A DNA stretch of 64,000 nucleotides from contig CM059194.1 of assembly GCA_030323885.1 (NCBI GenBank), positions 31,413,367 to 31,477,366 of the forward strand, given 5' to 3'. The translations under genes were made by a program, and so were the position numbers. The first letter of the stretch is position 1. Every line of letters begins with the position of its first letter. Under the pieces are notes generated by a model. That model searched no databases. It worked only from the letters and a program-made list of their open reading frames with translations, and had not been told where the DNA came from. This document shows, one piece after another, positions 10,947-22,200 of the stretch. The stretch is from Branchipolynoe longqiensis. Lineage: Eukaryota; Annelida; Polychaeta; Phyllodocida; Polynoidae.

Positions 10947-11308
10947 ACCAGACAGGAGGGCCGAATGAGTTGAGCATCTGTCTCCTGTTTTGGGAGATTG
11001 GGGGCTCCATACCTATGGGTTTGTGGGCTCGAACCCTGGTCGAGTCAAATGAATGACCTACAAATTTATACTTGTCGATTCCTACCCAAGCGCTCTGCAT
11101 TATTGGGATAGGACATGGACTGGTTGGCTCAGTGTCAGGATAATGTGACTGAGTGGGATATCAAGTCATGGTGCTGGCGGCCTGGTCTCCCAGTGGGGCA
11201 GCATGTTAAAGTCACCATGAGTGTGCGCTGTCACAAGTCAGTACCCATCCTGATATCACCTTAGATGTTGCTAGGATTTAAAACAACAACAAACAACAAC
11301 AACAAATC
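10947..11308 (+). mobile_element. SINE copy, type A head
   Basis: Full-length forward copy: box A-like GAGGGCCGAATGAGTTGAG, box B-like GGGCTCGAACCC, shared body, and tail ending in a long ACAACAACAAAC run. Confidence 0.88.
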
Positions 11309-11450
11309 AAAATACGACCTATCAGGATGATCCCAGTACAGCTGAGAAACTCCACGCATTGTTCTTGTTCATGAATTGAAAACCTCTGTTTTCCTCTTCC
11401 AAAAGAATCCATTATTTTGTTAGCGATCTTGGAAACACAGTGAAACAGTT

Positions 11451-11856
11451 AGATAAAAGATTCAGCCAGTAGTTGTAGTACACGGGTGAACGACAACATA
11501 GTGTAAATACGGGCGAAAATAGCTTTAGTATGGAACATGAAGTAGAAACTGTGGTTCCATGATCAAATGGCTACATATATTGGCACAGATTTGGTGAAAT
11601 GGGAGAGAATGCAAAAATCCAAGATGGCGGCCATAGAACGCCGTCCATTTCAATTCTAAGTTGTATTAAACTAGCTATTTTATTATATTTTTCAACTTAA
11701 AGGTAGTGGGTAAATATGAAGACATCTACAAAGAATAAATGTTGCTTCTTAAATTGTGAAATTAGGCTCTCATTTCATTAACCCACTTTTTCGACCGTTT
11801 TTATATAGGGTTGGTATTCACCCATGTACTGCGAGTACTGGGTGAATCCTTTATCT
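11451..11856. mobile_element. MITE-C
   Basis: About 40-bp inverted ends (AGATAAAAGATTCA and CACCCATGTACTG type). A homologous copy lies at 60159-60618. Both conserve an internal GAGAATGCAAA...AAGATGG segment, and both have TA at the ends. There is no ORF. Confidence 0.75.
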
Positions 11857-12354
11857 ATGAAACAGTATGCCAACAATGGAACCATAATCCACATTCCTGC
11901 CATTCTGGGGCGAGTGTCCCTAACCTTTCGACCACCTGGGCTCCCTTATTCAATCCACGTTCCCATGCTAAGTTGTCTACTTGGTCCTCGCCTGAGGAGG
12001 TGAGTACAGTTTACTGCACTCATGTTTTACCCCTCAATCCCTTCCCTGTATGACGTCACGGACATTTGAAATGCTGCTTCAAAGAACGCTACAACAAACA
12101 TCAAATGTATGTGTTCCGATTAATTTCCAACCACTGAGATCTGCATAGTTCTCTAAGTAATATATATAGGCAATATTATTTAAAGGAAACCAGTTACAAT
12201 CGAATAATTTCCAATCTTTGATAATAAAACTCGAGAGCAGAAAAAAAAGCCTTGCCAGAACCGCTATCCCAGCATGGGTTCACAGAGCCGAGCTATTCTT
12301 GATCCTGAAATAGACCCACATGTGAGCACCCAGGGGTATTTACACAATCTCCCC
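11857..12354. other. intergenic, no gene seen
   Basis: Unique-looking sequence with no convincing gene; a short open frame at 11811-12053 lacks family features. Confidence 0.4.
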
Positions 12355-12545
12355 CTACTCCTCCTAACCATGGTGCAAACCCCCAAAACACCCTCAACTA
12401 TGACAAATGCATTCTCGCAGTACGATTCAGGGCTCCAGCTTCTAATGCGCTTGGGTTTTTAGCATATGTGGTTTTTGTTCCACCTGCAGTATGCTTCTGC
12501 GTTCCTCCGATTTTAATTCCACTCTTCCACCAGAAGAAGGTAATG
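12355..12545 (+). repeat. inverted repeat partner 1
   Basis: It matches the reverse complement of 13661-13835 over about 180 bp. Shared blocks include ATGGTGCAAA, CAGTACGATTC, GCTTGGGTTTT and CTTCCACCAGAAGA. Confidence 0.7.
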
Positions 12546-12881
12546 TTCGTACAGCGATTTCACCTTACTGCGCACCTAAATGACGGGTAGAATTACTTTC
12601 ACCCATGGAAGGTCACGTGATATATGGTACCAATATAATATCGTGAGTATTGAAAGCCAGACGACTTTTCAAATATCCAAAGGACATTCTAAATAAAAAG
12701 TCGAGCTGCTTTCTGGCAACTAACATCGCGTGATATATATATATAAATTATATAATAACATTATATATATATAGGTATCGGAGAAGAAGTCGTTTCAAGG
12801 TTGTATGAGTTCGGACCATAGCTGCGCGCATGCGCGTTGGCCGGCTCAGCTGGTGCCGGCGCGCTGCCGCCGCTGCTATAT

Positions 12882-13468
12882 AGGTCATTCTCTAAAACTG
12901 GGCACAAAAGTGTGACATGGAAACTAACAGTGAAAACTTCCAAATAATACCAAAAAAACTTCCAAATAATAGCCAAATCCAATGTCCTATGAAGGTTTGC
13001 ATGTTGTGCATGTCAAAGTTGAAAAAAAAATGAATTGCACTTTATGAATTAGATCTTATACAAATTGAGCAATACATGAATATCACTTGTGTAACATGAA
13101 AATCAAAGACGCATCCAGAACCTCATTTTAATATATACAACATAGTCAAACAAGATTGTATTGATTACTGTTAAGCAGACAAGGTTATGACTTACAAGAA
13201 AAAAGTTGAAAAATAAGTTGAACAAAATTGTTGCTACATGCATAGTGTAAATGTGTAAATTTTCACTTTTTCACATTAGCACAAAATCATATAAGTAAAC
13301 TTTTAATTTCTTTATTGGGATAGCTTCAATGAATATACTATTGCTAACATACATAATACACAGAGGATACAGTAATTATTTGACTTGCAATCAATAAAAC
13401 AAAGAACAAATTATCAGCATTGTAATGTGGAAACCAAATATGTGGTGCCCAGTTTCATAGAATGACCC
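12882..13468. mobile_element. MITE-D
   Basis: The ends are about 24-bp inverted repeats (AGGTCATTCTCTAAAACTGG and its near-complement) flanked by ATAT on both sides. It lies between the two arms of the 12355/13661 inverted pair. No coding sequence; the superfamily was not determined. Confidence 0.7.
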
Positions 13469-13660
13469 ATATATTCGTTGTTCTGCGCCAGCTCCCCATA
13501 CTTCCACCGGAAAAAAATGTTGTATTGATTAAGGCAAGGCTGTTTCTTGCCAGAGTGTTACATAAAAGACCTCAGACCAATTCGTATTGTCTTGTCTCTT
13601 CGTAGAACTGCTTATATATATATAAATATATATATATACACATAAATATATATGCATTAC

Positions 13661-13835
13661 TCTCTTCTGGTGGAAGGGGGGAATTTAAATCAAAGGAACC
13701 CGGAAGCAGGTAGGGAAAAAAAACACCGCCAAAACCCAAGCACATTAGAACCTGGACCACCGAATCGTACTGTGAGAATACCTTTGTCATATTTGAGGAA
13801 ATTTTGAGGATTTGCACCATTTTTAGCAATAGGCG
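13661..13835 (-). repeat. inverted repeat partner 2
   Basis: Reverse-oriented homologue of 12355-12545, diverged by point changes and small gaps. The pair encloses MITE-D. Confidence 0.7.
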
Positions 13836-14160
13836 GAATATGTGTAATTAAAAATATTTACATATATATATACATATATATATATATACATATATAAATA
13901 TATATTATTTTCCACGGACAAATAACACAATTCTGAGACCAAATGGCCCGTAACTGGTCGGAACCAGGTTGTGCACCAGTGGTAACTTATACCTACATTG
14001 GTGCAGATCTATAGAGTACCATGCTGCTCAACCTACCCCACCACATGTCATCGACTACCTTTATAACTGAAGCTGAGCTACACCAAAATGGTACTTTCAA
14101 TAATATCTGCATAACAGCCTTTATAGTACACATATGTATGTATGTATGCATGTATGTATG

Positions 14161-14193
<33 letters not shown>

Positions 14194-14680
14194 TATAAAA
14201 TCCAGCTTACAGTGAGTGCATGTAAGGGGGGGGGTGGAGCGTGCGTGCGCAGCACGTGGCGCCCCCAACGGGACATGAGTGAGAGCAGGATGGTAGTTGT
14301 AGGTTAAGCAGGCCCAACCAGTAGATGACTGGGAAGGGGGGTAGTAGAAGGCTAGGGAGAGGATGGACGCTTCCGGCTTTATTATACTCGTATAATGGCT
14401 TATACAGCATATATATATATATATTCGATTGACACAAACCTATAGTCGGTAGTCTAGAGGTTGGGCTAAGGCGGTGCCACAGTTACATGCATTGGGTCAT
14501 TGCGGAGGACATACATGAATAATACCCTTCCGTATCTTCATACTAACATAATCCACTAAATATCAAATATAAATACATATACCTACATATATATATATAT
14601 TTGATTATAACCATCGACATTCCCTAGGGAACACACCATGTATATATCAGCCGAGATTCGGGCTACAGCAGACGTACAGC
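13836..14680. other. intergenic with AT microsatellites
   Basis: AT microsatellites lie at about 13860-13905, 14135-14195, 14408-14425 and 14575-14600. A G run is at 14226-14234. No gene is supported. Confidence 0.5.
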
Positions 14681-15040
14681 AGTAGTGAGAGCAGACGACA
14701 TTTAGTGAGAACAGACAGCATTCAGTGAGAGCCAACGACATTTAGTTAGAGCAGACGACAATTAATGAGAAGAGATGACATTCAGCGAGAGCAGACGATA
14801 TTTAGTGAGACCAGACGACATTTAGTGAGAACAGACACCATTCAGTGAGAACAGACGACATTTAGTTAGAGCAGACGACAATTAATGAGAACAGATGACA
14901 TTCAGTGAGAACAGACGATATTTAGTGAGACCAGACGACATTTAGTGAGAACAGACGATATTTAGGGAGACCAGACGATATTTAGTGAGACCAGACGACA
15001 TTCTGTAAGAGCAGACGACATTTTGTGAGAGCAGACGATG
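14681..15040. repeat. 20-bp satellite array with higher-order period
   Basis: About 17 copies of a 20-bp unit (AGTGAGAGCAGACGACATTT), with a visible 120-bp (six-unit) higher-order repeat between about 14721-14840 and 14841-14960. It ends 74 bp before the Harbinger element. The same motif is scattered downstream of the Harbinger relative at 4029-4230. Confidence 0.88.
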
Positions 15041-15113
15041 TGTAGTCCGAGCACAGGCCGCGGACCCAAGTGGCGGAGTTAAAAATAGTCATGGCGGGCC
15101 TGAGGTTCGCTTA

Positions 15114-15430
15114 AGGCCCTGTCACATTACGGCGTATGGCGGGAGCGTATTGAAAACCTACGTACTCCGTGCTGGTGCCGGCCTATGATGACCTTCGGTG
15201 AACTTTCGGGTGGGTTTGAGCATATGGGGGACCTATGAGGAGCGTATGAGGAGCGTATGAGGAGCGTATGGGAGCGTACTGCGACATGTTGTTGACGGTT
15301 TTGATTGGCAAGTGGAGCGTATGAGGAGCGTATGAGGAGCGTATGAACATTTTAGGAGCGTATGAGGAGCGTATGAGGAGCGTATGAGGAGCGTATGAGG
15401 AGCGTATGCGAAACCTATGCGCGACCTATG
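15114..15430. promoter_or_regulatory. left subterminal GCGTATG array
   Basis: About twelve GCGTATG copies, mostly as GAGCGTATGAG in direct repeat, sit between the left end and the promoter of the Myb-like gene. Such subterminal arrays are usually binding sites for transposon proteins, here by inference the Myb-like protein and/or the transposase. Confidence 0.65.
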
Positions 15431-15467
15431 TTATCTCTCCGCGGTCCGCCCCTTGGTGGCTCCTGGG

Positions 15468-15475
15468 TATATATA
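15468..15475 (+). promoter_or_regulatory. TATA box of Myb-like gene
   Basis: TATATATA lies 35 bp upstream of the ATG at 15510, directly after the GCGTATG array. This implies a very short leader. Confidence 0.6.
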
Positions 15476-15509
15476 GCCTGGAGCAACAGGCTCCCCTCAC
15501 TCTGCCACC

Positions 15510-17029
15510 ATGCCTGCTAAGAGGAACACCACTGCTGCTGCTGCTTCTGCTACTGCTACTACTACTACCAGTACTACTGCTACTACACCAGCCTCCAGAG
15601 CTGCTGTTACTACAGGAGGAGGACTAGGCCGTGGGAGAGGCAGAAAGAGGCAGACTTTGTTACAATGCTCTCCATCACCAGCCTCCTCACCTGCCTCGCC
15701 ACCTCGCCACTCTCCAGAACACCACTCTCCACAACACTACTCTCCAGGACACCACTCTCCACTGGAGGAGCTGGAGATGGAGATGGGGCAGCTCACGGGC
15801 GTCGTCCGCTGCCTCCGCCAACTCCGCCGCCACCACCGCTTCCAACGCCTCCACCAGCACCGGTGCCATCGGCACGTCAAAGAGACGGAGGGCCAAGAAG
15901 AGCGACTGTTCTCTGTCGGTCTTCAAGGAGGATCAGATGTTGGACTTCCTCCAGGAGAACCCCATCATGTGGAATATGAAGCTCTCGGATTACCGCCGCT
16001 CAGACAGAAAGGCCAAGATGTGGGAGGACCAGGCGACACTTCTGGGGACCACAACAGTCCATCTCCAGAAATGGTTCAAGTCACTCAGGGACATGAACAC
16101 GCGGCTCCACAAGAAAAAGAGCGGGGACGGAGCCGCTGACCTGACTGAGCGGGAGCAGTGGATCCTGCGCAAGTTCGGGTTCCTGCGGTCCATCATCCGT
16201 CACCGACCGGAGCCCTGCAGGAGTGTAAGTACATAATCTTTTATCGTTCTGACAAGTGAAGCCGTTAGTATTCTCGTAAAACTGCTCGTATTCTAAGTTT
16301 GTTATGTTATGCTTTTGTTGTATTTATGTTTGTTTGTTTGTTTGTTGTTGTTTTACGTCCTAGCAACATCTAATATTCTACTAATTTGTTAATGTTATTT
16401 ATTTCTTTAATGTTGAGTTGTTGTGTAGTTGTTCTTAAATCGAGATATTGACAATAGATGTATCGTGATATAATCGTTATAAATCCATGTTTGCATTTAA
16501 CGTTAATTATTTTTGCTTTATATATTTTTGATTTACTGTTGACTTGTCGTGTCTTTTGTCGAAATATCGATTTGCATTCATGTTACTGATGTTATGTTAT
16601 GATTTTGTCTTGCAGTTGGCCACTCCTGTCGCGGCTCCGCAGCTCGATCTGAGCGTGGAGGAGAATGTCGGGACCGATGTGGAGGTGGCGATGGACGAGG
16701 ATCTTCCACCCTCAGGCTACATCCCAAGAGCGGGGAAAGGGGAGAGGGAAACGATCTGCCCCAGTCGACAACAACCTCCTCGCTGCCATCCACAAGAGGT
16801 TCGATGAGTCTGCCGACATCCTCAAGGTGATGCAGCCGCCTCCTCCTCCACCTCCACCTCCACCGACGGTGACGAAGCGAGTGGCATTCGGCAACTATAT
16901 GCGGGACATGATCCTCACGATGCCAGAGGAGCGGTTTGTGTCCATTTGCGGTGCACTCAACCGCATGGTGTCGCACCATCTGGAGGAGGAGGAAGGAACA
17001 TTCGTGGCACCGGTGGTTTGTGGGGCTGG

Positions 17030-17065
<36 letters not shown>

Positions 17066-17561
17066 ACCGGCTCCTGCACCTGCAAGTCAGGCATACCAGC
17101 CTCAACCCCACCAGTGGCCTGCGCAGACACAGGAGTATGTGGACTGCTATATGGGCGGGCCACACAGTCTTCATCAGCCACTGCCACACCCGCCTCTGCC
17201 AAGTCTTCCGCCTCAGCCTCTGCCTCCAGCTCCGCCAGTGGTACGGCCGTCACCACCGCAAACCACACAAGTACGGACTTTAGGAATGGTGGTGCACACG
17301 AGGGGCTCTCCTACAGTTGTGGTGTACGGGGGTGCTCCGCCCACTGTGGGTCCACCATGGCCAGGGACTGGCGCTGCCACAGACATGGTGACTCCGACAC
17401 TCGCCGACCCCGAAGTGAACTTGTCTGAGTCAGCCAGCCCGGAGGGGCTCTTAAACTTGTCAGGGTTATCTGGGATATCGGGGATGTTAGGGTCAAATTT
17501 GGACTTATTCGCCTCAGCCTCACAGTCGCCAGCTGATGCCAACGGGAATGGAGAGAAGTGA
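15510..17561 (+). CDS. Harbinger Myb/MADF-like DNA-binding protein, two exons
   Basis: This is the second protein of Harbinger elements, thought to help carry transposase to the nucleus and to the ends. Start: ATG at 15510 in a strong context (GCCACCATGC). Exon 1 is 15510-16224, intron 16225-16615 (GTAAGT...TTGCAG, 391 bp), exon 2 is 16616-17561. Order: a low-complexity Ala/Thr/Ser N-terminus, a basic stretch (SKRRRAKKS), a MADF/Myb-like segment (FKEDQMLDFLQENP, WEDQATLLG, WFKSLRDMNTRL), then in exon 2 a conserved NNLLAAIHKRFDES helix, poly-Pro, a C-terminal segment (MRDMILTMPEERF) and a Pro/Ala-rich tail. The frame slips by one extra base twice, at or near the GGGG runs 15785-15788 and 16732-16742. 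The intron holds a SINE tail. Family assignment rests on domain layout plus context. Confidence 0.75.
16328..16373 (-). mobile_element. solo SINE tail in intron
   Basis: GTTTGTTTGTTGTTG followed by TTTTACGTCCTAGCAACATC, reverse orientation, about 46 bp, inside the Myb-like gene intron. The splice signals are not disturbed. Confidence 0.75.
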
Positions 17562-17666
17562 TTGTATGTGTATATACGTATATATGTAGTCTTATTTATC
17601 TTATTAATTTATTTGTATGTATATATGTATATATATTGTTTGTACATTTATATGTCAAGATGTTTC

Positions 17667-17672
17667 AATAAA
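17667..17672 (+). terminator. poly(A) signal of Myb-like gene
   Basis: AATAAA 106 bp after the stop codon of the Myb-like gene, in an AT-rich 3' UTR, before the CT-rich spacer. Confidence 0.6.
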
Positions 17673-17814
17673 TATACTGTCACTTTTAATGTTTGTGTCC
17701 ATGTTCAGTAAAGGCATGCCATCATTTAATTGTTATATATTAAAGTACAATTAACATTAAAATGAAAATTAAAACATAAATAAAAACTTTAAATTTAAAA
17801 TATTTATAATAATG

Positions 17815-18268
17815 TTTCTCCTTCCCCTTTCTCCCTTTCCTCCTTCTCTCTCTCTCTTCCTCACTCTCTCTATCTCTCTTCCTCCCTCTCTATCTCTCTT
17901 CCTCCCTCTCTATCTCTCTTCCTCACTCTCTCTATCTCTCTTCCTCCCTCTCTATCTCTCTTCCTCTCTCTCTATATCTCTCTTCCTCCCTCTCTATCTC
18001 CCTCTCTCTCTATCTCTCTTCCTCACTCTCTATCTCTCTTCCTCCCTCTCTATCTCTCTTCCTCTCTCTATCTCTCTTCCTCCCTCTCTACCTCCCTCTC
18101 TCTCTATCTCTCTTCCTCCCTCTCTATCTCTCTTCCTCCCTCTCTCTCTATCTCTCTTCCTCCCTCTCCCTCCCTCCCTCCCTCCATCTCTTCCCTCCCT
18201 CCCTCCCTCTATCTCTTCTCCCCATCCCTCTCACCCTCTATCTCTTCTCCCCCTCCCTCCCTCCCTCC
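17815..18268. repeat. CT-rich tandem tract (spacer)
   Basis: A CTCTCTATCTCTCTTCCTCC-type pyrimidine repeat. It is the Gypsy insertion site; the same tract resumes at 23053-23070. The 153-aa open frame here is repeat translation. Confidence 0.92.
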
Positions 18269-18400
18269 TGTAGTGTATGAATAGACACGAACGACTTGAA
18301 GTCTGAATGCTTAGTGCTGTTTATTCAGTTCGCACTTCACCACGTTAACCTCGTCACGTGACCCCCTCCGCTGGGTCCCGCTTGTTACCTGTATACTACA
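18269..18400 (-). repeat. 3' LTR of Gypsy element
   Basis: 132 bp, TGTAGT...ACTACA in either reading direction. It carries an AATAAA signal on the minus strand (TTTATT on plus) and an E-box-like CACGTG. Confidence 0.92.
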
Positions 18401-18412
18401 TCTCCTTTCCTC
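18401..18412 (-). promoter_or_regulatory. polypurine tract
   Basis: GAGGAAAGGAGA on the minus strand directly precedes the 3' LTR, the usual plus-strand primer position. Confidence 0.8.
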
Positions 18413-18551
18413 AAATTTAACAAGTTGAAACGACTCGTCACAATTTTCTTGATTTACATAGATCGCCGGTCTGGCTCGATAGATTCATTTTGTTTCTATA
18501 TAGAATCACGGGCTGGTGTCAAGGCATTCATTTATTTCTGCTCGAATTGAT

Positions 18552-18555
<4 letters not shown>

Positions 18556-18603
<48 letters not shown>

Positions 18604-18622
18604 TTTTAAATTTTTTTTTTTA
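18556..18622. repeat. T homopolymer in Gypsy 3' region
   Basis: 39 consecutive T followed by further T runs broken by AAA, between the pol stop and the polypurine tract. The length may be unreliable in assembly. Confidence 0.85.
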
Positions 18623-18937
18623 GATATATATGTTTCAAAATCATTAGTTTCAAACGTTGCAAATGCCGGTGATTACCCAGCAATGTCACATAATCAATGT
18701 GTTTCGGGTCACCCTTTGAGCGCTGCCACCTTCTGACCTTTCTACCATGCTCCGTGATTTTATGACAAGTGCAGTCAGGCGTCGCTATACGCTTGGTACT
18801 CCTGTGACAATGACTCCAACGGTCATCGATATACTCGGCGGGCTTATTACATACGACCATACCAGGCCGACTTTCATACATTGGCATACATTGTAATCCC
18901 CAGTTACCCGTGCCTGGACAGACACCCGTAATTTGGC

Positions 18938-19206
18938 CTAGTACCCTAAACGGTCTACCGGTTTGATTGTTCTCCCCCTCTGGGTTTTGTGACCCGTGTT
19001 TCGCGCCACTGGCTGTTTGTGAGGTGTTGGTGCGATCCCCCCTTTGTTCTCGTGGCTTGTTGTTCTAATGTTGCTTGTTTTAGGTGCGCGTGTAATAAGT
19101 GTGCGGTTTCTTCTTATTGTTTTGTCTTCGCTGTTTCGAATAACATAGTCTCGCCCGTGTTGTTCATTTTTGTATGTGATCGTGCCCTCCTTCCATTCGT
19201 TTTTTT
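18938..19206 (-). pseudogene. out-of-frame C-terminal end of Gypsy integrase
   Basis: Past the gag-pol stop, the neighbouring frame stays open for about 89 codons to a TAG at 18938-18940. It has the look of the integrase C-terminal region (EWKEGTITYK, then a basic NRTLITRAP). It is separated from pol by one base in the T8 run at 19200-19207. It is therefore probably the original end of pol displaced by an indel. Confidence 0.7.
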
Positions 19207-22200
19207 TGATTTAGGTACCGTATGCGTTCGCCAACTTTTAATTCTGCATGTGATATTTTTGCGCGAATGTCGTGATAGGCTTTCTGTCTTTCTTGTCTGT
19301 GCAGTATTTCTGTCTTGCGTGATGTTACTGCTCTAGCTTTTAGTAAATTTGGTAGTGTCGGTATCCTGCTTCTCAACTTTCTGCTCATAAGCAGCTGTGC
19401 GGGTGAAGCTTCTAAATCCTGCATTGTCGTATTTCTGTAATCTAACAGTGCTAGGCTGAAATCTGACATGTCCATTATTGACTTTTTTAACATCGATTTG
19501 ATGGTTTGTATGCACCTTTCTGCTTGACCGTTACTCCTAGGATATGATGGGCTTGAAAATTTGGGAGTGAACTGGTAATTTACAGCAAACTTTCTATACT
19601 CGTCACTTGAAAACTGCGGACCATTGTCGGATACGACAACTCTAGGTATACCATGCCGTGCGAATATTTGCTTCATATTGTCAATGACACCCTTGCTAGT
19701 TGTATCAGGTAATTGTACTACCTCCGGATATTTAGAATAATAGTCTACCACCAATAGATAGTTCATACTGTTGCATTGAAAAAGGTCTACACCGACCTTG
19801 TAGAACGGAATGTCCGGAATGTCATGACTGATTAGTGGCTCTTTGTGTGGTCGCGCCCTCACTGATTGGCATACCTGACACCTAGCGATCTTGTCCTGTA
19901 ACTGGCTGTCTATACCCGGCCAGAATACACTGTCGCGTGCTAATTGCTTACTTTTAATGATGCCTAAGTGTGCACTGTGCAACTTGTTCAACATTTGTTT
20001 CTGCAACATTTCTGGGATTACTATTCTATTCTGCTTCAATACAACGCTTTCTTGTACAGTTAACTCGTCCCGGTATGTGTGGTATGGTTTTACGTTACGG
20101 GGTATTTTGCTATCTTGGATAGGCCATCCGTCGTGGATGTACTCGATGAGCTGCTGCAGTGTCTGATCTCGTGCTGTCGCTTCAGCAATTTGCGCTATAT
20201 CGTCCCCGCTGTAGTCTAACACTGCAATAGACATATCGTCGTCATATAAGTCTACTGGCTTGTTTTCTGTGGTGGGTGCTCTCGACAGAGCATCGGCAAA
20301 AAACATATTACTGCCTTTTACATATTCTAGTTGTAGATCATAATTCTGTAATCGTAATCTCATTCTCTGCAGTCTCGCTGTTAATGTGTGTACAGGTTTC
20401 GACATGATATTCACGAGAGGTTTATGATCTGTCTCGACTGTGACTTGCTTGCCGAATATGTAATTATGAAATTTTGCACAGCCGAAACAGATCGCGAGCA
20501 TTTCCCTCTCAATAACTGCATAATTTCCTTGACATTTACTCAGTGCTTTTGAAGCTATACTAACTGGTCGGTTGTCCTGAAACAGCGCAGCACCAAGCCC
20601 GGTCATTGAAGCGTCTACTTGCATTTTCAATGGCTTTTTTACTTCGTAGTATTTTAGAACCGGGGCTGCTACTAGGAGCTTCTTTAACTTAATAAATGCA
20701 TTATTCTGCTCTGCCTCCCAGTGCCAAGCGATTTCTTTCGACAGCAATAGTCGCAACGGCTTAGCAATATCCGATAAATTCGGAATGAATTTATGGACAT
20801 AGCCCACCATTCCCAAAAATCGCTGTACACTTGCCTTGTCGGTCGGTGTGGGCATTTCGGTGATCGCCTGGATCCTATCGGGGTTGGGTTTGACGCCTTC
20901 CCCCGTTAATAGGTGTCCAACGTACTCTACTTCTGACCTGCATAATTTTGACTTGTCTGGGTTTAACTTTAGACCAACTTGTTCTGCGCGCCTCAGGACA
21001 GATTCTAACCTTTTGTTATGCTCGTGTATGGTACTGCCATAAATTAAGATGTCGTCAGCAACCACATCCACGCCCGGGAGGCCCTTCAAAATGTTCTCCA
21101 TCTCTTGGATAAAGATATCCCCGGCTGTCTTTATACCGAATGGTAGCCGGGTATATCTATATCGCCCCCAGGGCGTGTTGAACGTGCACAGCAATGAACT
21201 AGGTTTATCTAAGACTATCTGCCAGTATCCGCTTTGGGCATCAAGTACAGAAAAGAACTTCGCACCCGCTGTGTTAGCCACTACTTGTTCGACTGTCTTC
21301 ATTGGGTATGGGCCCCGCAAGATGGCCTTATTCAACTTTGTCGGGTCCAAACACACACGTAATTTATTGGGTTTCTGCACGATTGTGATAGAATTTACCC
21401 AAGGTGTTGGGTTTAACTGCTCAACGATTATCCCTATTTTAACCATTCTGTCCAATTCATTCCTCACGGCATCACTGATGGCGTGTGGAATGCGCCTTGG
21501 GGGATCGATCACTGGAGGAACATTGTTATCAACATGGATGGTGGCATCTACTTTAATACACCCTAGGCCTGTAAATACGTTATGGTACTTATCTACCAGG
21601 GATTTAGCTTCTGCATCGACTGGAGGCTGCACTCTGTCGGAGTCCATTCTTTTGTCTGCATCCAACGCCAGCACCCGGTTGAGAAGGTTCAGGCTGACGC
21701 ACGCGTCCTTTCCTAGTATGGCGCAACCGCTGTCGATGACTTGGAATACGATTGGCTTCCCTCGGATCTTGATCGTAACCTCTCCACGGGGGCGTATCCG
21801 CTCTCCCGAGTACGTGATCAGTCTGCATTGTGGTTTCTGTAGGACCATGTTAGGTAGAGCCATGAAAACTTTCTCGGGTATTATGTTTGCCTCCGAGCCA
21901 CTGTCCAGCTTGAATTGTATTATTTGATCACATATACGCACAGTTTCATACCACAAGGTCTTTCCTATGGCTCCCACAAACAGGTCTTGTTCCTCGTCGT
22001 CTGTGCCATCCTCTAGCCACGCTGATGGGGTTCCTTCTTCGTCTATGTCCAGTGCATTTATTGGGGTTTGCTGCCGTTGCCCTCTCCCTCTACAGACTCT
22101 CGCGAAATGCCCGATTCGGCGGCATGCAAGACATTCCTTGTCTCGGGCTGGGCAATTGTCCCGTGCGTGCGAATATCCGCACCTGGTGCAATTAGAGCGG

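Noticed and set aside
10682..11100. Phe/Leu-rich ORF resembling a membrane protein
   Set aside because: Complement of the GAAA tract plus the SINE head; not a gene.
16946..17428. Cys/Ser-rich and other alternative-frame ORFs over Myb-like exon 2
   Set aside because: Shadows of the Pro/Ala-rich codons of exon 2.
17812..18273. 153-residue Leu/Ser/Pro open frame
   Set aside because: Lies wholly in the CT-rich tract and runs into the LTR; repeat translation.
18606..18887. Possible additional (env-like) gene after pol in the Gypsy element
   Set aside because: 93 codons, no signal peptide or membrane segment, begins beside the poly-T tract; more likely non-coding 3' region.
21049..21927. 292-residue plus-strand open frame
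   Set aside because: Antisense shadow of the Gypsy reverse transcriptase and protease region; no independent features.
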